From: SW-9-67-25 sp964471665
GTDB taxonomy: Archaea > Halobacteriota > Halobacteria > Halobacteriales > Haloarculaceae
Assembly (NCBI GenBank): GCA_964471665.1
Contig: CAYYHG010000103.1
Location: forward strand, 1 to 10,180
DNA length: 10,180 bases
Direction of reading: 5' to 3'
Below are positions 5,376-10,180 of the stretch, piece by piece. The position numbers were made by a program, and so were the translations under genes. Positions within the stretch are counted from its first letter, which is position 1; each line of letters starts with the position of its first letter. The notes beneath the pieces were generated by a model. The model worked only from the letters and a program-made list of their open reading frames with translations. It did not search any database and was not told the origin of the DNA.

Positions 5376-5415
5376 GACGTTTTACAACGCTCTAAAATTC
5401 TTTTAGACGTTTTAC
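5376..5415. repeat. direct repeats around an AT-rich dyad downstream of the sulfatase-like gene
   Basis: GACGTTTTAC occurs twice, at 5376-5385 and 5406-5415, 30 bp apart. Between them lies the dyad TCTAAAA (5391-5397), TTC, TTTTAGA (5401-5407). In this GC-rich DNA such an AT-rich repeated patch stands out. It is 50-90 bp beyond the sulfatase-like stop and 100 bp before the membrane protein gene, so it may be a terminator, a regulator site, or both. Confidence 0.6.
5391..5407 (-). terminator. possible terminator of the sulfatase-like gene
   Basis: 7-bp inverted repeat TCTAAAA/TTTTAGA with a 3-nt spacer. On the minus strand the downstream bases continue with further A/T tracts (GTAAAACGTC). 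Archaeal termination relies on U tracts; here the tracts are short, so the call is tentative. Confidence 0.3.
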
Positions 5416-5421
5416 CGGGCG

Positions 5422-5441
5422 GTCTGAGTCTGTCTGAGTCT
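5422..5441. repeat. perfect 10-bp tandem repeat
   Basis: GTCTGAGTCT twice in direct succession, 25 bp after the sulfatase-like stop codon on the minus strand. The 10-bp period equals about one helical turn. Its role is unknown; slippage is the simplest origin. Confidence 0.7.
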
Positions 5442-5465
5442 TCCACGTCACCCTCGACGCGACGG

Positions 5466-6962
5466 TCACTCGACGTAGCCGAGGTCCCGCAACCGCTCCT
5501 TGGCTTCCTGGCCCATCTCCTCGAGCACGTCGTCGTCGCGGTCGACCGACTTCCACTCGCCCCCGAGGTGGGTCTCGAACGCCGACAGGGCGGCCTCGGC
5601 GTCCGCGACCGCAGGGTCGTCACCGTCGGCGAGGTTCTCCCGTTCGTCGGGGTCGCGGTCGAGCCGGTAGGCCTCGTCGGCGATCCGCTCGTTGCGTATG
5701 TACTTGACGTCCGGCCGGCGAGCGGCCCGCATCCGCGAGTAGAACCGGGAGTCGTCGTCGATGTCGATCCCTGCGGAGGCGGCGACGGATTCGATCTGGT
5801 TGAGTTCGACCAGCGGCCGGTGGTACTCGACGAACGCGTACTCCCCGCCGCCGGGAACGTCCTCGAGGTCGCGGTACGCGTCGGCGAGCAGGGACCGCCG
5901 CCGGTCGAGCGGGACGCCGCGGCTCTCGACGCCCGTCGCGTCGAGAACGGTGTGATAGAGGTCGTGAAGTTCGACCCCCGTGTCGTCTCTCCCGGGTTCG
6001 AGGTCGGGGTGGTCGACCAGGAGCGGGACGTTCACCAGCGGCTCGTAGATTCCGAACTCGTGGCCGTAGAGGTCGTGCTCGCCGTGGAGTTCGCCGTGGT
6101 CCGAACAGACCACGACCACCGTCTCCTCCCACAGCCCCGCCTCCCGCAGATGGGCAAACAGCCGGCCGAGCTGGTCGTCCATGTGCCTGATCTCGGCGTC
6201 GTAGAGCCCGCGGATCGACTCCCACTCCTCTTCGTCGACCGTCTCGACTCCGGCGTTGAACGCCGTCGCGCTCTGGGCGACATCGGCCGAATCGACGCCG
6301 GGCGCAAACTGGTCTGCGTACTCCGCCGGCGGGTGGTAGGGCTGGTGGGCGTCCATGAGATTGATGAAGGCAAAGAACGGGTCTCCGGACTCCGTGGATC
6401 GGGTCACGAAGTCGATGGTGCTGTCGACGACGGCCGGCGTCTTGGAGTCCTCGCCCTCGCCCGAGGCGAGCCGGCTGTGGATCGCGGCGCCGGCTTCGAC
6501 GATCCGGTCTGCGACCCCCCGCAGGCGGTCGCTGTCGTTGATCGCCTTCCAGGCGCCGGCCAGCGGCCCGGCGAGGAAGTCACCCGGCATCACTGCGAAG
6601 AAGTTGTCCCGGTCGTCGAACCCGTCGGTCAGGCGCGTGTAGGGCGTGATCCAGGCGTTCGAGGAGTAACAGGCCGTCGCGTACCCGGCCGCCGAGAGCG
6701 TCTCGGCGAGCGTCGTCGCGCCCTCGAGGTAGGGATCTTCCTGCGTGGCGCCGTGTTCGCTCGGATACAGTCCCGTGAACATCGAGGCGTGTACGGGCAA
6801 CGTCCACGGTGCGGGCGTGACGGCCTGCTCGTAGACGCGGGCCTCTCCGGCGAACGCCGCCAGAGTCGGCGACGTCGGCCGGTCGTACCCGTAGACCGGC
6901 AGGTGGTCCTTCCGGACCGTATCCAGGACGACAAAGAGAACGTTCGGTCGGTCGGGGGTCAT
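5466..6962 (-). CDS. sulfatase/alkaline phosphatase superfamily hydrolase (Thr-type active site)
   Basis: 498 aa, typical family length, no signal peptide, so probably cytoplasmic. Metal and core motifs of the superfamily are present: RPNVLFVVLDTVRKDHL (5-21, metal Asp14), DAHQPYHPP (204-212), SDHGELHGEH (287-296, metal Asp288/His289) and EPLVNVPLLV. The signature that in true sulfatases is C/S-x-P-x-R, with the Cys or Ser turned to formylglycine, here reads T-L-P-V-H (54-58) within WTLPVHASMFTGLYPSEHG. Thr54 would be the nucleophile, as in phosphodiesterase or phosphoglycerol-transferase-like members, so a true sulfatase activity is doubtful; a phosphoester or transferase role is possible (inference). 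The ATG at 6962 has a TATA-like TTTATCC 25 bp upstream, fitting a leaderless start. It lies 33 bp after the NifU-like gene on the same strand, but that gap holds its own promoter. Confidence 0.85.
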   Translation of the reverse strand: MTPDRPNVLFVVLDTVRKDHLPVYGYDRPTSPTLAAFAGEARVYEQAVTPAPWTLPVHASMFTGLYPSEHGATQEDPYLEGATTLAETLSAAGYATACYSSNAWITPYTRLTDGFDDRDNFFAVMPGDFLAGPLAGAWKAINDSDRLRGVADRIVEAGAAIHSRLASGEGEDSKTPAVVDSTIDFVTRSTESGDPFFAFINLMDAHQPYHPPAEYADQFAPGVDSADVAQSATAFNAGVETVDEEEWESIRGLYDAEIRHMDDQLGRLFAHLREAGLWEETVVVVCSDHGELHGEHDLYGHEFGIYEPLVNVPLLVDHPDLEPGRDDTGVELHDLYHTVLDATGVESRGVPLDRRRSLLADAYRDLEDVPGGGEYAFVEYHRPLVELNQIESVAASAGIDIDDDSRFYSRMRAARRPDVKYIRNERIADEAYRLDRDPDERENLADGDDPAVADAEAALSAFETHLGGEWKSVDRDDDVLEEMGQEAKERLRDLGYVE

Positions 6963-6964
6963 AC

Positions 6965-6990
6965 TATCCCCGACCGCCTCCGGGGATAAA
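6965..6990 (-). promoter_or_regulatory. promoter of the sulfatase-like gene with an overlapping dyad
   Basis: TTTATCC on the minus strand (6984-6990) is centred 25 bp before the ATG at 6962. The inverted repeat TATCCCC (6965-6971) and GGGGATA (6982-6988), 10-nt spacer, overlaps both the TATA box and the expected start site. A protein bound there would block transcription, so it may be an operator. The whole signal lies in the 33-bp gap after the NifU-like gene. Confidence 0.5.
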
Positions 6991-6995
6991 TGCTT

Positions 6996-7367
6996 TCAGA
7001 AGGGCGCTTCCGGTCCCTCGTCGTCCTCGACGTCGCCGCCGCGGGTCTCGCCGGGGAAGGAGGGACTCGAGCCGCCGGCACCGCCGGCCATTCCCTCGCC
7101 GCCGTCCATGCCGGTCGACGCGTTGACCGTGTCGAGTTCGGGAATCTCCTTGGTCATGCGTGTCTTGATCGCCTGGATGGTCATCGGCGAGATGCCACAG
7201 CCCGAACAGGCACCCCCGAGCTGGATGGTGACGGTGCCCTCTTGCCGGTCGAGGTGCTGGATTGCCGCGCTGCCGCCGTGCATCTGGATCTGCGGGAAGT
7301 TCCGCCGCAGGAAGTTCGTGATCCGCTCGCGCAGTTCGTCCTCCGGATCTTCGGTTTCCGTGCTCAT
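6996..7367 (-). CDS. NifU C-terminal domain Fe-S scaffold/carrier protein
   Basis: 123 aa. The NifU/Nfu domain covers residues about 8-85: LRERITNFLRRNFPQIQMHGG (12-32), then VTIQLGGACSGCGISPMT (46-63) with the Cys54-x-x-Cys57 pair that holds a bridging [4Fe-4S] cluster between two subunits, then a helix (IQAIKTRMTKEIPEL). Such proteins carry clusters to target enzymes in the cytoplasm. The last 40 residues are a low-complexity Gly/Ser/acidic tail (GGEGMAGGAGGSSPSFPG, 89-106), probably disordered. The ATG at 7367 was chosen because the acidic start MSTETEDPEDELRERI suits the domain; an in-frame start at 7412 would add residues from the promoter region, where a weak CCTAAG lies about 27 bp before 7367. 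No nitrogen-fixation genes are near, so a general Fe-S role is expected. Confidence 0.9.
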   Translation of the reverse strand: MSTETEDPEDELRERITNFLRRNFPQIQMHGGSAAIQHLDRQEGTVTIQLGGACSGCGISPMTIQAIKTRMTKEIPELDTVNASTGMDGGEGMAGGAGGSSPSFPGETRGGDVEDDEGPEAPF

Positions 7368-7481
7368 ACCGACCCGTATACAGCCTGCGGGCTTAGGCCT
7401 TTGGGCTCGCAACGAATATTCCCGGCCGGCACCGACGGGGAGCGCCTGGTTCCGGGACTGTCGTCGTGCTCGCGCTCACGC

Positions 7482-7838
7482 TCACGCGAACCCGAACACG
7501 GTACGCAGTTCGGCCTCTATCTCCTCGACGTACCGGTCGAGGACGGTCGCTGCCCTCTCGTCGTCGACGATCACTCCCGAGAGTCTGTCGGCGGGTTCGT
7601 CGGGCAGTTCGATCCGGAACCGGCCATCCCCGTCGTAGAACGGTTCGCTCTCGGCGAGGACCTGCTGGTCGATGGCGTGGACCAGTTCCGAGTCGTACGC
7701 GTCGTTCATCGTCTCGAAGGCCTGCCGGTAGGCCCGCTGCAGTTCCGCGAAGTAGTGTTCGTACTTGTCCTCGAACTTGTCGGCGAATTCGTCGCTGTTC
7801 TCGGGAATATGCGGTTGTCCGCCTTCCGAATCGGTCAT
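7482..7838 (-). CDS. DUF5783-like haloarchaeal protein
   Basis: 118 aa, acidic, soluble, no signal. Helical first half FEDKYEHYFAELQRAYRQAFETM (about 22-44), then DSELVHAIDQQVLAESEPFY (about 49-68), a short strand pair GRFRIELPDEP, and a C-terminal helix DRYVEEIEAELRTVFGF. I recognise this pattern from haloarchaeal proteins annotated as DUF5783; the family number is from memory. The function is unknown. The ATG at 7838 has a strong AAATATAT box 27 bp upstream, so the start is well supported and the mRNA is probably leaderless. A 69-bp gap to the NifU-like gene downstream holds a short GCTCAC hexamer repeat (about 7473-7484) and the weak NifU promoter. Confidence 0.75.
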   Translation of the reverse strand: MTDSEGGQPHIPENSDEFADKFEDKYEHYFAELQRAYRQAFETMNDAYDSELVHAIDQQVLAESEPFYDGDGRFRIELPDEPADRLSGVIVDDERAATVLDRYVEEIEAELRTVFGFA

Positions 7839-7861
7839 GGGACCACTAACGGGGCACCATC

Positions 7862-7869
7862 ATATATTT
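7862..7869 (-). promoter_or_regulatory. TATA box of the DUF5783-like gene
   Basis: AAATATAT on the minus strand, centred about 27 bp before the ATG at 7838. It is one of the clearest TATA boxes in the window; the spacing predicts a leaderless mRNA. Confidence 0.65.
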
Positions 7870-7930
7870 CACTCGTCTGCGTCGACGTTCTACACCGGAC
7901 CCGAACTCGGCCCGTCACGACGGCTACAGA

Positions 7931-7948
7931 GCCTGCCGGCAGTATCAC
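7931..7948. repeat. possible solitary end of the 80-bp palindrome family
   Basis: CCGGCAGTATCAC at 7936-7948 is identical over 13 bases to the right end and flank of copy 3 (5027-5039), and its last nine bases (CAGTATCAC) also match copy 2. No partner arm is found about 80 bp to the left. It lies 16 bp past the stop of the next minus-strand gene, as copies 2 and 3 lie next to stops. It may be a decayed or partial copy; 13 matching bases could also be chance. Confidence 0.35.
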
Positions 7949-7964
7949 GCCGACCGTCGTACAC

Positions 7965-8141
7965 TCACTTCGAGGTCGTGTGCGACCGCCACTCGGTGAG
8001 AAGGGTCGGCACGATAACTCCGACTCCCAGGAGAATCAGGGCCTGTATTGCTGTACTCTCTGTGATCGTTCGTGCTGCGAGCCAGAGACCAACCGCGAGT
8101 ATCACAAAGACCGCTGTCACCGTCGTCTCCGAACGAACCAT
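7965..8141 (-). CDS. small membrane protein with two predicted helices, function unknown
   Basis: 58 aa. After MVRSETTV come two hydrophobic stretches, TAVFVILAVGLWLAAR (about 8-23) and AIQALILLGVGVIVPTLL (about 31-48), joined by a short polar turn; the tail TEWRSHTTSK is basic. Both fit membrane helices. I recognise no family. The ATG at 8141 has CTTATGT about 26 bp upstream, a leaderless promoter, which supports both the start and the reality of this short gene. Longer in-frame starts (up to 8846) would run through the divergent lipoprotein gene and are rejected. It is divergent from the Tat lipoprotein gene, with 135 bp between the starts. Confidence 0.66.
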   Translation of the reverse strand: MVRSETTVTAVFVILAVGLWLAARTITESTAIQALILLGVGVIVPTLLTEWRSHTTSK

Positions 8142-8163
8142 GGCAGATCTCTCTTGCCAGGCT

Positions 8164-8170
8164 ACATAAG
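8164..8170 (-). promoter_or_regulatory. TATA-like box of the small membrane protein gene at 7965-8141
   Basis: CTTATGT on the minus strand, centred 26 bp before the ATG at 8141, predicting a leaderless mRNA. Confidence 0.5.
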
Positions 8171-8241
8171 CGCAGAGCCAGTGTTTCAGGGAGGGAAACA
8201 GGCCAGCGGGCCTTATTCCCGGCCGCCCCGATCGTTTCTCG

Positions 8242-8248
8242 TATATTT
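8242..8248 (+). promoter_or_regulatory. TATA box of the Tat lipoprotein gene; decides its start
   Basis: TATATTT, centred about 32 bp before the ATG at 8277, so transcription should begin only a few bases before that ATG. The other in-frame ATG, at 8250, is directly beside the box and would not be in the transcript. Confidence 0.55.
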
Positions 8249-8276
8249 GATGAAAATAGCACTCTTGGGCACGAAT

Positions 8277-9287
8277 ATGCGCTGTTCCCGCCGTCACGTC
8301 CTCCAGCTCCTCGGCGCGTCCGGAGTGGTCACCGCGACCGCCGGGTGCCTGAGTTCTGGCAGTCTCGACGAGTATGCGCTCGTTGCAACCGAACTGGACC
8401 TGTCGTCGATCGAGCCGCCACACCTGTGGCCCGATCCGACGGCCATCGAAGCGACCACGCGGGTCGACTTCACCGACGGAACGAAAACGCAGTACGTCTC
8501 CGAACTGTTCGAGACCGGCAGTGTTACAGTCCAACAGTGGCCGCTCGTGTGGCGGGAGCCGTGGGGAAAAGACACGGTGCCGCGCCCGACCTTCCTCCAG
8601 CGGGACGACACCTTCTACGAGGTCCGGGTCACCGAAGAGCGGTCTCTCGAGCGCGAGCGGTGGCACTTCGCGGTCGAACGGATCGACGAGACACCGCCGG
8701 ACGACGCGACGGTCGAACGCGCTCCCTTCGATCTCTCGACACAGGACGAGCGGGTGATCGAGGCAGCGCTCGACGCGGTCTACGCGGACAACGATGGCTT
8801 TCTCGGCGAGCCCGAATTCGACGACCGACAGACCGTCGAGTACCACCAGGGGCTCGACGCCGAGGCCAGCGAACTCGTTCCATCACCAACCTTCGACTTC
8901 CTCCAGGAGGGCGACGATCACTTTCGACCCGTCGCAGATCGACGGACTGTCCGTGTCCCGGAGTGGACATACACCATCGACGAAGTCGCGGACACACGAG
9001 AGGAGTTCACCGAGTACGCGAGGAAGGCGGTCGTGGCACACGACCTGCGTTCCAGCGACCTCTCGGAGTCCGCTCGTGGCGTGATAGACGACGCTGTCAG
9101 CGAGGACCCTCGCCGCTACGAGGAGGGCGCACCGCCCTCGGACGAACTCTCCGAGGTCCTGGAGGCACTCGGCGTCGCCGGTGATCTCCAGCCGATAGAC
9201 AGCTACGACGACCGGGTTGATTTCGACGGCGTCGTCGCCGAGTATCGATCCGCTTTCTATCGGTTCAGTCTGATCGTGACGCCGTGA
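8277..9287 (+). CDS. Tat-exported lipoprotein, function unknown
   Basis: 336 aa. The N-terminus MRCSRRHVLQLLGASGVVTA has the twin arginines (5-6) of a Tat signal followed by a hydrophobic core and the lipobox T-A-G-C with Cys24. Haloarchaeal surface lipoproteins usually have this build: folded in the cytoplasm, exported by Tat and fixed to the outer face of the membrane through the Cys. The remaining 310 residues are soluble and acidic, with strands early (YVSELFETGSVTVQQWPLVW; FYEVRVTEERSLERERWHF) and helices late (EEFTEYARKAVVAHDLRSSD; DELSEVLEALGV). I recognise no domain and see no catalytic motif. The start at 8277 was chosen over 8250 and over a long upstream open frame (back to 6990) because of the TATA position and because the Tat motif must be close to the N-terminus. 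It is divergent from the small membrane protein gene and is followed after 81 bp by the photolyase gene. Confidence 0.82.
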   Translation: MRCSRRHVLQLLGASGVVTATAGCLSSGSLDEYALVATELDLSSIEPPHLWPDPTAIEATTRVDFTDGTKTQYVSELFETGSVTVQQWPLVWREPWGKDTVPRPTFLQRDDTFYEVRVTEERSLERERWHFAVERIDETPPDDATVERAPFDLSTQDERVIEAALDAVYADNDGFLGEPEFDDRQTVEYHQGLDAEASELVPSPTFDFLQEGDDHFRPVADRRTVRVPEWTYTIDEVADTREEFTEYARKAVVAHDLRSSDLSESARGVIDDAVSEDPRRYEEGAPPSDELSEVLEALGVAGDLQPIDSYDDRVDFDGVVAEYRSAFYRFSLIVTP

Positions 9288-9368
9288 CCGGGTGTACCGG
9301 AACGGACGACAGCGAGTCGAGCGGGCGCGGACAGACAGACTCATGCCAGTGCAGTCAAAGCAGGTAGC

Positions 9369-10180
9369 ATGCGTCTTTTCTGGCACCAGCGTGACCTTCG
9401 CGTCCCGGACAACAGGGGACTCGCCCTGGCGGCGACGGAGGAACCGACGCTGCCTGTGTACGTCGTCGACACCGATCTGCTGAAACAGATCGGCAAGCGA
9501 CAGCGTGCCTTTCTGCTGAACGGCGTTCGGAAACTGAAGCTGCGGTACCGGAAACTGGGCTCTGATCTGCTCGTCTGCCCCGGCACACCGGCCGAGACAC
9601 TCGGAACGCTGGTCTCGGAGTACGGCGCCGACAGGGTGTACTACAACCGCCACTACCGTCCGGCCCGCCGGAATCGCCAGCGAGCGGTCAGCGACGCGGT
9701 ACCGACGAAAGCCGTCACGGACCTCGTGTTGGTCGACCCGGAACGGCTGGCCTCGCAGTATCCGAACCACAGCCAGTTCTACAACGACTGGCAGGACGAA
9801 CACAAGCTGACGCCGTTCGACGTTCCCGGGGAAGACGGGCTCGTCTCGATCAGCGACGACACCGGACCCCCGACGATCACGGCCGACATCGACCTCCCGG
9901 AGGCCGGCTACCCGGCAGCGCGGGACCGGTACGACCAGTTCCTGGCCGCCGGTGTCGAGAGCTACAACGACACCCGCGACGACATGCGGCGGGCAGTCGA
10001 ACAGCCAGTCGGAGCCGTGTCACGGCTCTCGCCGTACATCGCAGCAGGGATGCTCGGGATCCGGGAAATCTGGGCCGACGCGAGCGAGCGGTACGAGGCT
10101 GCCCGTGGCAGCGCACGGAAAAACATCGACAAGTTCCGGTACGAGCTCTCCTGGCGGGAACAGAACTACCACCTGCTGTA
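9369..10180 (+). CDS. phr: deoxyribodipyrimidine photolyase/cryptochrome family protein (partial, C-terminus outside)
   Basis: The first 270 codons are in the window and open to its edge. The start MRLFWHQRDLRVPDN is the standard photolyase N-terminal strand, followed by LPVYVVDTDLL, the Rossmann-like antenna domain (to about residue 130), a linker, and the beginning of the FAD domain: LSPYIAAGMLGIREIW (220-235) and LSWREQNYHLL at the window edge (260-270), both class I photolyase signatures. Such enzymes use FADH- and near-UV/blue light to split cyclobutane pyrimidine dimers in DNA, important for sun-exposed halophiles. The FAD- and DNA-contact residues of the C-terminal part are not visible, so a cryptochrome without repair activity cannot be excluded. 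The ATG at 9369 fits the family start exactly. I see no good TATA box in the 81 bp before it; read-through from the lipoprotein gene is possible. Confidence 0.9.
   Translation, partial: MRLFWHQRDLRVPDNRGLALAATEEPTLPVYVVDTDLLKQIGKRQRAFLLNGVRKLKLRYRKLGSDLLVCPGTPAETLGTLVSEYGADRVYYNRHYRPARRNRQRAVSDAVPTKAVTDLVLVDPERLASQYPNHSQFYNDWQDEHKLTPFDVPGEDGLVSISDDTGPPTITADIDLPEAGYPAARDRYDQFLAAGVESYNDTRDDMRRAVEQPVGAVSRLSPYIAAGMLGIREIWADASERYEAARGSARKNIDKFRYELSWREQNYHLL

Noticed and set aside
5376..5441. CRISPR-like repeats
   Set aside because: Only two copies of each short repeat, no regular spacers, no cas genes in the window.
5568..6989. Long open frame on the plus strand opposite the sulfatase-like gene
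   Set aside because: Codon-level shadow of a well-supported enzyme on the minus strand.
8183..8215. Short complementary pieces (GTTTC/GAAAC, GGCC pairs) in the divergent region before the lipoprotein gene
   Set aside because: Stems of 5-6 bp in GC-rich DNA are expected by chance and do not coincide with promoter elements.
6990..8276. Upstream extension of the lipoprotein frame to give a 765-aa protein
   Set aside because: The extension runs opposite three supported minus-strand genes, and the Tat motif with lipobox fixes the start at 8277.
7965..8846. 293-aa minus-strand frame ending with the small membrane protein
   Set aside because: Its upstream part is antisense to the lipoprotein gene; the TATA box at 8164-8170 marks the start at 8141.

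Overview
The window looks like chromosomal DNA of a haloarchaeon (class Halobacteria). It is GC-rich, the proteins are rich in Asp and Glu, many high-GC shadow ORFs appear, and several genes have a TATA-like box about 26 bp before the ATG, the usual archaeal leaderless arrangement. Families seen here (TnpB of the haloarchaeal type, DUF357, a DUF5783-like protein, quinone-type PyrD, Tat lipoproteins) fit this. I do not assign a genus.

Layout. 1-93: 3' end of a thioredoxin-like gene (+). 95-about 895: right-hand part of an IS200/IS605-type tnpB element, truncated at its 5' end and broken by two lesions, one of them a 79-bp palindromic insertion. 933-1607: archaeal riboflavin-pathway reductase of the RibD C-terminal type (+). 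1588-1872: small haloarchaeal protein (-). 1983-3056: thioredoxin reductase (-). 3220-3516: DUF357 protein (+). 3610-4878: two-gene unit on the minus strand, a small AbrB-like protein followed by pyrD. 5036-5275: small two-helix membrane protein (-). 5276-5465: repeat-rich AT-rich intergenic region. 5466-6962: sulfatase/alkaline phosphatase superfamily enzyme with a non-sulfatase active-site signature (-). 6996-7367: NifU-type Fe-S scaffold domain (-). 7482-7838: DUF5783-like protein (-). 7965-8141: second small two-helix membrane protein (-). 8277-9287: Tat-exported lipoprotein of unknown function (+). 9369 to the end: class I photolyase/cryptochrome, cut by the window edge (+).

Most genes are housekeeping: flavin synthesis, thiol redox control, pyrimidine synthesis, Fe-S assembly and UV repair. 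Four of the encoded enzymes make or use flavin (RibD-type reductase, TrxB with FAD, PyrD with FMN, photolyase with FAD), but nothing in the sequence shows that they are co-regulated.

The most interesting structure is not a gene. Three copies of an approximately 80-bp nested palindrome lie at 359-437, 3529-3610 and 4957-5036. They share end sequences (ATACYG, seven variable bases, TAAGCC), an outer stem of about 16 bp, an inner stem-loop and a length of 79-82 bp. The seven variable bases differ between copies yet pair perfectly within each copy. One copy interrupts tnpB, and removing exactly 79 bp restores the reading frame there, so the family is or was mobile. This looks like a MITE-like or structure-selected small mobile element family.
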